Below are positions 22,483-32,455 of a DNA stretch of 33,433 nt, piece after piece. The stretch covers positions 1-33,433 of the forward strand of contig JAYMSP010001316.1 in assembly GCA_036897095.1 (NCBI GenBank), given 5' to 3'. The translations under genes were made by a program, and so were the position numbers. Positions within the stretch are counted from its first letter, which is position 1. The number at the start of each line of letters is the position of its first letter. Below the pieces are notes generated by a model. The model made no database searches, was not told the DNA's origin, and worked only from the letters and a program-made list of their open reading frames with translations. The DNA comes from Plantago elongata (taxonomy: Eukaryota > Streptophyta > Magnoliopsida > Lamiales > Plantaginaceae).

Positions 22483-22882
22483 TAGCTCTGTGTCCTATTT
22501 GTAACCTTCCATTATGATTAATCCTAAGACCTTTTATGTGCCTTGTGGTTGTGAATCGGAATTGGTTAGGGAAACAGACAATTGCTCTTTGTATTAGACC
22601 ACTATGGGTTCTAACGTACCTGTATTTTGTTTCAGATGTGACTGGCATTATGTCAGCCAGCAAAATATCAATTTAACCACTTAATGGTCCTTATGTGCCG
22701 GTTACTTAGTTTATAGGCCGAAGTACAATCTATGGGCATATCTAGCATGCACAGTTAGAAGCTTGTATATGGTACATCAATAGTCCACAGTCACAGCACA
22801 AAATGTATTCTCCTTTACTTTCGACATTCTCAGGAAAATAAATTTCAGGTGGTACAGTTGAAGGCAAAAATCAGTAAGCAGA

Positions 22883-23600
22883 ATGGCAGGGAAAGAGGAA
22901 GTGAAACACCTGGAGGAATGCTCTGTGTCTAAGTATGTTATCTTTATCTTTCCTTATTTCTTCTAATTAATGCTAGTTTGTAATTCAGAAATTGCAGGAT
23001 TGAAAATAGATCTAAATAGGCTTTTAATTTTTGTGTAATGAACATAAATGATCGTTTTAAATTTTAATAGCTGCCTGATATTAGGCTCAGAAGTTCCTGG
23101 TGCCATTAGCAATGCAATGTTTCATCTGATTCTTGGCTTTAAAGATCTACCGATTGCACCTGGACTTTCTGCTTTGGTCTGAGTTTCAGTTTATGATGGT
23201 CTTGTAGTCCCTAATCTTTATGGATTAAACATTTTAGATTTCAATAATGGGAAAATAGACACAATAAAATTCATACAATAACAAATTGCTTAAAATGTCG
23301 GCATTGTCTTGCCAGAGAAATTTAATGTATTCTTATAGCTTTGCCTTTCTTTAACCATCTTTGTATGCTTTTAGTGCGCTAGGGACATGGGTCTTCTCAG
23401 TACTTGGCGCCTTGGCTGCTATACCGGTGGGAATCAAACGAAAATCGTTGGGACCCCTGGTATTCTTTGGAACAACCGGCACCATGCTCGATATACTACT
23501 GGGAATCAATGCTTGTGAAAGAGAACATGCTGAACGTCAGATGCAGCTATTAGAAGAACAAAATGCAGCTGCCTCGTGTAATGATGAAGCTGAAACTTGA
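22883..23600 (+). CDS. Small membrane protein of unknown function, two exons
   Basis: Proposed CDS is join(22883-22932, 23375-23600), 91 residues. Exon 1 starts ATGGCAGGGAAAGAGGAA and encodes MAGKEEVKHLEECSVS. The intron (22933-23374, 442 bp) has GT donor TCTAA|GTATGT and acceptor CTTTTAG|TGCG, and the junction codon AAT keeps frame. Exon 2 encodes NALGTWVFSVLGALAAIPVG, then a basic KRK turn, then LGPLVFFGTTGTMLDILLG, so two membrane segments in a hairpin are likely. A charged helical tail follows (CEREHAERQMQLLEEQ). The ordered residue composition, clean splice sites and strong start support a real gene. I recall similar small plant proteins but cannot assign a named family or function. It lies 400 bp downstream of ZDP on the same strand, and the gap is presumably ZDP 3' UTR plus its own promoter. 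Confidence 0.78.
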
Positions 23601-24322
23601 TAGATTTGAGCTCAGATTTGCCTCCTCTGTCGATTGTTTTCTGAAGAGTGTAATAATGTGTACGAGTAATTATCTTGTGTCAGCTGGATATTACCCTCTC
23701 TTTATCTTCACATTGCAGATGTTGATTGCAACATAATTCTATTTGCCGTTATTTGCTGTATCACTTTGTATAGCAGAATTATAAAGTACTTTAAATTCTG
23801 TTTCGCAATTCACAGCATGTATCAATTTGTTGACTTTGGACTAAAAAGTTACGAATTCTTGATAAGGATTAAGGACCATAGAAACTCGCTACATGAAATT
23901 ACAAAATTCATTTCATCTTATGGCCACTTTGCACATTAGTGGTTACATAAATATTTATTGTTTAAACAATTATAAACCTCCTAAGTCCTAACGATTTAAA
24001 ATTGGTAACATTTTTTTCAATTAATTCCCATTGATAATTTCTTCTTTTTCAATCAATTTACCCATTGATATTTTATTCTTTTTCAATGAATTTGCTTACT
24101 AATTAACTGATAGGTTTCATGAGAGACTGTTTTTATATAGAAACGGACCATATTACGAATAAAAATACACATGTTATTAATTAAAACACCTACATTCTCG
24201 ACATTGGAGTTTTTCATATCACAACAAAATTTGTTTTAAATATAAATATTTTTATTTTTAACATGATTATTTTTATTGGTAACATGATCCCGCCCTGCAT
24301 AGAGATTCGCCAGACATTATAA
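23601..24322. other. Intergenic DNA with a short degenerate repeat
   Basis: Probable 3' UTR of the upstream gene, then AT-rich DNA. At about 24012-24090 a unit of about 34 bp (TTTTTCAATNAATTTNCCCATT-like) repeats roughly 2.5 times. Nothing else is recognisable. Confidence 0.5.
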
Positions 24323-24490
24323 TTAACTAATCCTTATGCTGAAACATTTTACTCAACCAATTGCCTTGCAGTTGACTCACACGTGTGACCGGACCTCCGG
24401 GTGTAGTTAACTAATCCTTATGCTGAAAAATTTTACTCAACCAATTGCCTTGCAGTTGACTCACACGTGTGACCGGACCTCCGGGTGTAT
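24323..24490. repeat. Near-perfect tandem duplication, 2 x 84 bp
   Basis: Copy 1 is 24323-24406 and copy 2 is 24407-24490, with two substitutions, one at the last base. The unit includes the palindrome TCACACGTGTGA, so two G-box-like CACGTG cores are present. Confidence 0.92.
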
Positions 24491-24586
24491 ATGTAATTGA
24501 TTTCGATTATGTTATAACTCAATAAATAGTTATGGGTGTATATAATTGATTTGAATTTAATTTATAATTCAAAACTGGAATAGATG

Positions 24587-24605
24587 TCACACGCTTTGCG
24601 TGTGA
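24587..24605. repeat. Perfect hairpin, 8-bp stem and 3-base loop; possible Helitron end
   Basis: TCACACGCTTTGCGTGTGA folds perfectly. It lies about 300 bp beyond the C-terminus of a minus-strand Helitron helicase fragment, which is where a Helitron 3' terminal hairpin should be. I did not find a clean CTRR terminus after it, so the assignment is tentative. Confidence 0.5.
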
Positions 24606-24908
24606 AGATGTGTTTTCCAGTCTCCTTTTATAGTTGGGTAAGTTGTATTTATCCTGCATCATGTAAAACTATGTCAATATCTATCTCAATTACGATTAAT
24701 TATTAATGTCATTAAAATGTAAAATATATAGAAGATAAGAAATATATAATAAAATGTATCATTCTGAATCGCAATGGAAAATATAATGTTTACATGTTTC
24801 CTAATCTATAAATAACAATATATAAGATGACGAACTATTCTAATATCTTAGCTTTGATTCTGTAGTATTTCTTTGTATACAACATTTCTTGTCTTTGTAT
24901 TGTCATCA

Positions 24909-25216
24909 GAGTCTACTGTTGGGGGCCTTATCAATACCCTTATCGCTGATGATTTTCGTGCTCTTGACAATTTAACATACAGCTGTCCATGCGAGAAAAC
25001 TGGTTGTGGCAAATAGATCTCAATCTTTTCGCGTTTGTCCTTGTGCCTTGTTTATTGTCATTGCAAAGCATAACCTTATGGGAAATTGCTTCCTTGTGAA
25101 GGGTATTGGACATTTGAGATTGTCCTTCGTTTCTAGTGATATCCTTGGTATCATAACATACTTTCCTTTGTGTTCTCCAGATGTAATTATTGCGCCGATG
25201 ATTCGTTTCCCGCCGC
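24909..25216 (-). pseudogene. Helitron helicase (PIF1-like) C-terminal fragment
   Basis: On the minus strand, 25216-25024 reads KRIIGAIITSGEHKGKYVMI, PRISLETKDNLKCPIPFTRK and QFPIRLCFAMTINKAQGQT. After a frame change it continues IYLPQPVFSHGQLYVKLSRA and IRVLIRPP. This is the conserved end of plant Helitron PIF1-type helicases, including the TINK-QGQ motif and the FSHGQLYVALSR motif (alanine is lysine here). The fragment is truncated on its N-terminal side at the junction with the 1-kb repeat at about 25220 and is frameshifted, so it is dead. Confidence 0.85.
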
Positions 25217-25220
25217 TGAA

Positions 25221-26251
25221 GTAGTAGCTAGTGAAGTATATGCATAAGGCCAGCTACAATGGTGTCGACGCGCTCCCGCATCGTGTGGGACGACGCGCCG
25301 TTACGCGCGCCACGCCGCGTCGCCATCATGCTGGCATGATTGGTAGCAGCCAACTGCTACCATGTGGCGTTTGCTTGTGTTTATATTTATATTTAACTTT
25401 TATATTTTGTCCAATTTCAAACGTGAATAACTCAAAAAATATAAATGTAAAAAATATATAAAATTACCAACGGATTCATCTCTTTGAGATCTACGAACAG
25501 AGACCTCTCTCGATTATTTTTGGATCATTCCATCTCGAACTCATTTTCTCTCTTAATTAAACTTAAAATTGTAAAACAACCTCTAAAAATACAATTTTAT
25601 TAATTTCGACTCCTAAACACTATTATAATATATTAAGTATGTTTTTAGTAAAATAAAAAAATATAATTTTTTTAATTTTAAACCTTAATAAATTATAAAA
25701 CAACTTTAAAAAATGTAATTTTATTCGTTTCAACATTTAAACACTCTTATAATATGATTAATATGTAAATAAAAAAATTTAAAAAAATTATTACGTGGCG
25801 ACGACGCGTCACTACAAAAAAAACACGCACGACGATGCGTCGTGAACCGTCACTATTGAAGATGGCCTAAGTACTTTAATCTGATTATTCTTGTATAATT
25901 CTGTGAAATTTGTCTTGGATATCTATTTGTTGTAAGATATTCATGAGAATCCATGGATGTAGGCACTTTTTACCGAACCATGTAAAATGTAAATCTTGAT
26001 ATTGATATTTTTGTTTAAAGTTTCTGCAATTTGGTGTTCGATTGATGAAATTGCCATTGTCATACGTTTGTTTAAAGCTCCTAAACTCAACAGTCAACCT
26101 TTCAAAGACCACCAGCAAAAACAAAAACAAAATTTGTTTTGGCATGATTATTAGATTGATACACACTATTTGTTATAGAACATAATATTTTAGATGTGAT
26201 AATAATAGTATGAAACACACTTGTATGAAACAAAATGGTGTAAGAGAAAGC
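25221..26251. repeat. Long direct repeat, copy A (partner 32456-33433)
   Basis: From GTAGTAGCTAGTGAAGTATA through GGTGTAAGAGAAAGC the sequence matches 32456-33433 in the same orientation, with substitutions and an internal length difference of about 53 bp. Homology covers a Harbinger-like MITE plus flanking DNA on both sides, so the unit duplicated after the MITE inserted. The right limit is unknown because copy B is cut by the end of the window. Confidence 0.9.
25248..25867. mobile_element. PIF/Harbinger-like MITE, copy A
   Basis: Starts GGCCAGCTACAATGGTG and ends CACTATTGAAGATGGCC, imperfect inverted termini, flanked on each side by TAA (25245-25247 and 25868-25870), the typical 3-bp Harbinger target. 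The ends are CpG-rich (GACGCG words) and the 620-bp interior is AT-rich with no coding capacity. Confidence 0.8.
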
Positions 26252-26310
26252 CTATGGTGCATTTGGATATTCATGACAACCATGATTTTTATGTAGTGTT
26301 TCAACGTTTA

Positions 26311-27935
26311 TCACTGTAACTTGTTGAATTCTTCCCAAGCAAGCTCCGGTTGTCCAGGATTTCTTCTCAGTGTAAACTTATAAACCTTTTTTCCAGACTT
26401 GATTACATCCGAACATTCTTCCACCGTGTATAGCCCATCATAGATGTAAGTTGTGATCAACTTACCCCTTGAATCTAAAGGGTCAGTACTCTTTATTGTA
26501 TCCCTCCATCCACGGACAACACGAACGGGTTTCTTATATTTCATGCTGTTATACAAAGCCAAATTTCCCTTTTCGAGTTTCTGGTCTTCTAGGATCTTAC
26601 ACCTCCCAACAATGTTTCCACCATGACCTGTGTATACCAAGGTATCAGCATTCCTGGTATCATTATCGTAATCCCCATACCCAGAACTAACAATACTAGA
26701 TGCAAATGGAACGCCATTAAACTTTGACCAATCAATACCAGCTTGGTAAGGACGGTGAATCCCAACAAGAGCAAGTTCTGTTCTGTACTGGAACACATCG
26801 CCTACTTCAAAACTCCGGGCACAGCTCCCAGAATTGGTTTCTCTGTGTTCACTTCTTTTCCATCATCTTTAATCTTCTTTGCAGCAAGAAGATGAATACG
26901 GGTCAGTTTTTTACCAGATCGCTTTGACACAGATTCCTCCCCGGACAACTGTTCCTTTTGTATAAGCTCCCGGCAATAATCGTTAAACAACCTAAGTATC
27001 TCTCTTACTCTATTCCGGGCATTCCCAGAGTCCCTTTTCTTTTTTGTGACAGGAGAATCAGCGGACAAGCCACCATCACTTGGACCTCCTCTACGGGTAC
27101 TTCTTCTAGCAACTGGCTGGGACTTCTTTCGCCATTGATGATTTTTCTCCAACATTTCTCCAGTTTCCCCAACCAAGTTACTTGAACCTACTTTCTTTTT
27201 CTTCAACTTGGAATTCACAGCAGATATCGAACCCTGTCCAACATCCCTATCCTCATATCCCGCTAAACTGAAAGCACAACGTGAAGACATCCTGTTATCA
27301 CTTTTTCCAGGTGAATCGGCACAAATCTTCTTTTCAAGTGGTCCTGCAGAATCCTCATTCCTGTCATCATTGTCAGGTTGGAACATAGAAATAGGAGCAA
27401 TTTCAATAGGAGATTCAGTATAGGCGCGGATACTTGGAGCTGGGAAGTCACGAACAGCAGAAACTTTTCTATGGTGGTATTTATTCTTCATCCACACAGC
27501 ATCCTTTGGCTTAGGGAAGTCACGAACAGCAAAAACTTTTCTACGGCGGAATTTATCCTTCATTCTCACAGCATTCTCTGGCTTAGGCAAGTCACGAACA
27601 GCTTCATGAGAACATAAATGAATCTCATTGTGAGAGTTATTTGCACCGGCATAATCTATGTTATTCTCTATCGCGTTTCTTTTATCCTCAGCAACCCCAT
27701 CTACATTGGTTGCTTCATCACCCTCACTTCTCAAAACCTCCGCAATAACAGTTCCAGAAACTTGAGCATCATAAAGTACAGGATCACTATCAGAACTTTC
27801 ATTGACCTCAAGATCAGCTTTCTCACAAGCAACATTGTCTTCGGTTTTTGAACTATTCGGAGTTGCATTTCGACCCCATCCAGGAGGAAAATCCCGGTTA
27901 TCAGTAACTTTCCTGGGCTTATAATCTTTTTCCAT
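26311..27935 (-). pseudogene. SRA/YDG-domain gene related to SUVH5/6, frameshifted
   Basis: SRA (YDG) domains bind methylated cytosine; in SUVH proteins they direct a SET histone H3K9 methyltransferase. The ATG is at 27935. The first frame has three RDFP-type motifs (NRDFPPGWGR, AVRDFPKP, AVRDFPAP), a feature of SUVH5/6 N-termini, then a basic linker, then the start of the SRA region (LLAAKKIKDDGKEVNTEKPI, GAVPGV) before a stop at 26802. The SRA region resumes in another frame: EVGDVFQYRTELALVGIHRP, YQAGIDW, TLVYTGHGGN, DQKLEKGNLAL, PVRVVRGW, YDGLYTVEE, and ends NPGQPELAWEEFNKLQ at 26311. The two parts fit if the A4 run at 26809-26812 carries two extra bases. No intron explains it. Without the shift it would be about 540 residues. 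No pre-SET or SET domain follows, as in Arabidopsis SRA-only YDG proteins. A sequencing error in the homopolymer is possible. Confidence 0.85.
27442..27602 (-). repeat. In-frame 72-bp tandem repeat in the SRA gene
   Basis: GGGAAGTCACGAACAGC recurs at 27442, 27514 and, with one change, 27586, a 72-bp period that encodes 24 residues. It gives successive AVRD(F/L)P-KP--AV-MK-K---RKV segments in the SUVH-like N-terminal region, with 2.3 units in all. The repeat multiplies a motif typical of SUVH5/6 proteins. Confidence 0.88.
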
Positions 27936-28633
27936 TTCTCACACTAAAACCCTTACAAACAAACACCTGAATTTGTATGGAGCTCATTAAGCACTTTCAA
28001 ACAGCAAATCACTTAATCAGCTACAGCCTACAAATCATCTACATGTATATTCCATTTCCAAACCTTGAGCATAATAGATGCGTAATATTCACTCCCATTT
28101 CACATAATTGACATTAAAAAAAAGGACATTCTTAAATTCACGACACATTTTACTAAACTGCACTGCACCTTTTGGCATTTCATAAAAAATGTCAATATTT
28201 AATTTGTATAGAAGGACCGAACTTTGTATATTATAATTAAATAGTTAAGTACACCAAATCAAACTTAAAACATATACAATTTTGAACACTACATTGAACA
28301 TATTAAACCAGATGATTATATATATAGGAATGGAAGATGATCAAGTTGAAAATGGTATACCTCTCCAGAAGAAATATTTTCAGACCTAAAAATTGATTTT
28401 CACTCAATTGCTGTGAAACTGCATCAATATGAAAGTATGAAACACGGTTATGTAATTATGTCAAAGAAAGGATCACAAATTTCAAAATCAGTAAACAAAA
28501 AGCAGATATTATGGAAAATGAAGCAAGTTGATCAAGTCTTGAAGATGATTCACCGAGATTTTTCTTCAAAGCAACGTTCAGAGAATTTGGAGAGTGGATT
28601 GAATCTCTATTGCGTGTGTGTCTACTGTGTAAT
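27936..28633. other. 5' flank of the SRA gene
   Basis: No separate gene is supported. On the minus strand, 28560-28640 is CT-richer and could be a 5' UTR, but I cannot place a transcription start. A plus-strand open frame (28413-28637) begins in ordinary intergenic sequence and ends at the target site of the element to the right. Confidence 0.4.
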
Positions 28634-28643
28634 GTAGAGTGTA

Positions 28644-29554
28644 GGGAGAATGGCACTATTATGATGGGCAATCTATCATTTTAATTTTGTGGATATTTTC
28701 AGTTCACCACTTCTATTTAGTAAAAATTTAACAAATTATAAACTAAAGATATTGGCATGATTTATACTTACATGGACAAATTCACACACTTAACTAAAAA
28801 AATTTTACAAGTGTTAATTGTCAACTCACATTAATCCGTCAACTCATATAAAATAAATAATTAATTTTTAAAAGTCAGAAAAATATAAAAACAATTTTTA
28901 ATAAAAATCAAAAAATATTAAAAATAATTAATAAAAATAAAGAAATATTAAAAATCTGAAAATATTTAAAATCGTAAAATATTTAAAAAATTGAAAAAAT
29001 AAGTTTTAAAAATTAAAAAATATATATAAAATAGTTTTAAAATCTAGAGCTTGTCAATTGGGGATAGTTTATAATGGACTCTGATTCTTTCCGTTTTTTT
29101 TTTGTTTGTCAGTTAGATAATATGTCTCACACGTTATTATATATTTTTTAATTTTTAAAGTTTTTTTTAGTTTTTTTAATTATTTTTAATATTTTATAAT
29201 TTGAAATATTTTTATCATTTTCAGATTTTTAATATTTCTTGATTTAAAAAAATAAAATTTAATTATTTTAAATTATTTTTAATATTTTTCAATTTATAAA
29301 AATATTTTTCTACATTTTTCTAACTTTTTAAAATTAAGGTGGCAAATTAATGTGAGTTAGCAGTCAATACTTGTGATCAATTTGTCCACATCAGCATAAA
29401 TCATGCCAAATTAGCATTTTTAGTCTATAATTTGTCAACATTTTACTTAATTTGTCAATGTTTATAAATTGTGAACAGAAACCATAACAAAAACAAATTG
29501 GTGATTGCATGTCACGATGACCTCATAGTAGTGAATCAAATATGTCATTCTCCC
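28644..29554. mobile_element. Mutator-like foldback element with 10-bp target duplication
   Basis: The element begins GGGAGAATGGCA and ends TGTCATTCTCCC. The two arms, about 200 bp each, are inverted repeats, for example GGCATGATTTATACTTACAT at 28754 and its complement near 29389, and AACTCACATTAAT with its complement ATTAATGTGAGTT. It is flanked by GTAGAGTGTA on both sides (28634-28643 and 29555-29564). Long inverted arms and a 9-10-bp duplication are Mutator-superfamily traits. The 911-bp element has an AT-rich interior and no coding capacity. It lies about 0.7 kb upstream of the SRA start codon and could fold into a long hairpin. Confidence 0.9.
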
Positions 29555-29667
29555 GTAGAGTGTAAGGTGATAAGGAAAAGATAGTAAAAATAAACAAGAA
29601 AGGGAAACTGAGAATATTTTATCTTTTATGTTGCAATGAAAAATGCAGAAAATATATTTACTGCAGG

Positions 29668-29721
29668 TTGTTAGATTTGATTATGAATTTATGATTGTTA
29701 GATTTGATTATGAATTTATGA
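29668..29721. repeat. Perfect tandem duplication, 2 x 27 bp
   Basis: TTGTTAGATTTGATTATGAA-TTTATGA occurs at 29668-29694 and again at 29695-29721 without differences. Confidence 0.9.
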
Positions 29722-32455
29722 TATAATAACGCGCATGTAGTAGTTCTTTTGTAAATGTAATAATTGTTTACATGCTATTGCCAAAATATGTAAGAGCTCG
29801 TTATATTGAAAATATAACGTGTGAAGCCGATTACAATCTGCATAATAATAATAATATAGTTGTGAATTTTTTTAAAGATAATTAAGATAAAATCATCAAT
29901 GCAAAATTTTCTCATAAATATGTACTAACTCAACCGAGAAGGAAAAAGAAAGGAGAAATTTGAATCTTTTTACGTTGCAATCACGTTTGGAGTCCTAGTG
30001 CAAACTGGTTCACTAAGAACTTTATTGTTTCAATTTCTGCAATAATATAACGCGTGATGCAATTGTTGTACCGTGAAAGAATGATAATACTCACAGGTGA
30101 AATGAAAATAAATGTTGGTACATGTTGGACCAGGTCCTTATTTTGGAAAACTTCCCCAAATTATGAGACAGACAAAGATAAATCCATGGTGAGAACATGT
30201 TGGACCGGGCCTAATTTTGTGCAAAGCTTATCTAATATGCCTTAACTGGATATTCAAGTTTAAATTCTTTCCCATTTCAATCCAAAGTGAGAAACTCCAA
30301 TTATCTACGCGTTAGTACTAATTAAGAAAGAAAGTCACATCATTTCCACTTATATAAAAAGTGTCACTGCCATGAAATAAATACTTTAACCTAATCATAA
30401 AACTAACCCACAAGTAAAAAATTAAGTAAAATTTTGATACTCAACGGTTAAATCCAAAAAAACACAACAGACCCTAGGCATTTTTCTACCGTGCCAATCC
30501 ACAAAAAAATTCACATAATGAAAGGTGCTCAGATTGTTTATTTAACTTCTAGGTCAATAAATATTGCAATAATTGTCATTTTTATCACATGAATTATTTG
30601 ACAATGCTATAACTATGATGATATTGCCACAATTTATGAATCTATGTATTCATTTTGTAGTCTGAAATTAAATGACTACTATAGTCATGTTTATCATTAA
30701 TTTTTAGTTAATTTTTTAGTTTAATTAATTTTTTTAATAAAAATTTTATTACGTGAACGCATGACTTTTAAAATGATGAACAAACTACCAGATTAATTAA
30801 AACCATCTTGGCTTGTTTACCAATACATAACTTGTTTACCAAATGATGGTGACTTGTTAAATAAACATGCATTAACTTTTTAAAATGAAACTAATCAAGT
30901 TAGCTTGTTGAAAAAAAATGTTATCAGATAAGTTACGAACTACTTTTTCAGTTACCAGTTAGCTGGAGTTTTTAAAATAATTACATAAGGCCAATTTATT
31001 TTTTCAAGCCCTAATTTCTCTCAATCACAACATAATTTTTCAATAATGACCCACCTTACTTTCTCTCTTGCACAAAGGCACTGTAAAAAAGTATTGAAAA
31101 AAAAGTTATTCTATTTTTTTAGCATAAATTTCTCCCAACTACAACATATTTTTTAATAATGTGTCTCACTTCTTTTTCTCTAAATTTATCATACTTCTGT
31201 ACATACGAAATTCATTTATTCTTCATTATTTTCAAATTTTTCTGTCCTTCATTGTAAACTTGCTTCTGCGTTACTTTTCTTAGATCACTAAAGTTGGTAT
31301 ATTTAACTAGAATTTGGTTTATTTTCTTGTTACAATTCCTTTTTATTATTAATATCCATGTAAATTGTGCTTGTGCCTATACTTTTCTTAGGTCACTAAA
31401 GTATATAACTTTGGAATTGGGAAATTAAGGAGTCCAACATATTTTGCTGAAACTACTAAAAGAATTCCATATTGAGACCTTGGATCCTAATAAATTCACC
31501 CAGCATAATATATTCAAATAATAAGAAAACTGAGTTCAACTAAAACATTTTGGAAGCTTACAATAAAATAAATTAATTAGAGGTGGAATATTTTCCGGAA
31601 ATAGTTTTTGCTTTTGAGTTTATATTTATCATAACTTAACCGATATACTTCAATGTCAACTCATGGAATGTTAATAAGTCAAAGATGATTTTGATGAGTT
31701 AGTATTGGATAAATACAACTTTGACATACTTCATTTCATGAGTTTTATTGGGACGGAATTTTAATTTAAATTAACTGTTGAATAGTAACTAAATTTTTTA
31801 AATTTTATTTGAGTTGTAAAATTTTGTATTTGATGTAGAATAAAAAATGTATATGGTTTTGTAGGTTTGTATATGATGTGTAAGGGATAAATGATTGGTA
31901 AAAGTAAAATGTGATTGTTTGATTAATTAATAATTATTTTTAAATTGATAAATAAGTAAATTGGTTATATTTAGTTAAAATTCATTTTATAGTATATTAT
32001 TGTAGAATTGGATAATGCATTTTGTGAATAAGGGGAAGAGGCTTGAGGGAGAAAGAGTTGGAAAGTGAGTACTAAATATTATGTTAATCCCCACTCAATT
32101 AAAATGGAGCTCTAATGCTATCCCAATCACTTGTACAATATTTGATATTATATATATATATATAAAGATTTTAAAATGATTTTTTTTAATTAATTCAAAA
32201 TAATTATTTTTCGACGACTATAAATCTGCACCTAGAAGTTAGTTGAATTTATAGAAATATATTAGAACACAAAAATTTACTAAACAATAATTTTAAAAGA
32301 GAAAATAAAACATAAACAAAGAGATAAACAATCACCTTTAAATAAACCCCATAACTTCTTTTTAGAAGTATCATATGATTTGTTAATAATTTTAGTTTTA
32401 TAATGTACTTGAATCATGTATTGGATTGGGCCTAGCTAGGCCAGCCATACAAGCT
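29722..32455. other. Intergenic DNA with repeat relics
   Basis: No gene is supported over 2.7 kb. 30885-30975 shares CTAATCAAGTTAGCTTGTT and CAGTTAGCTGG with the hAT-like MITE at 9206 and is a relic of the same kind. Two diverged tandem pairs are visible: TTTCTC(T/C)CAA-CACAACATA---TTT at about 31014 and 31128, and CTTTTCTTAG(A/G)TCACTAAAG at about 31276 and 31382. A (TA)n run lies at 32148-32162. Confidence 0.5.

Noticed and set aside
25885..26145. Minus-strand 86-residue open frame with a signal-peptide-like start (MPKQILFLFLLVV)
   Set aside because: Copy B has ACG at the start codon and a stop three codons on. The seven substitutions I compared across the middle all change the amino acid, with none silent, so there is no sign of coding constraint.
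27378..27617. Plus-strand frame with NSRNFS/NSKNFS repeats
   Set aside because: It is the shadow of the in-frame 72-bp repeat of the minus-strand SRA gene.
32148..32166. (TA)n run as a TATA promoter
   Set aside because: It is a simple microsatellite with no gene nearby in either orientation.
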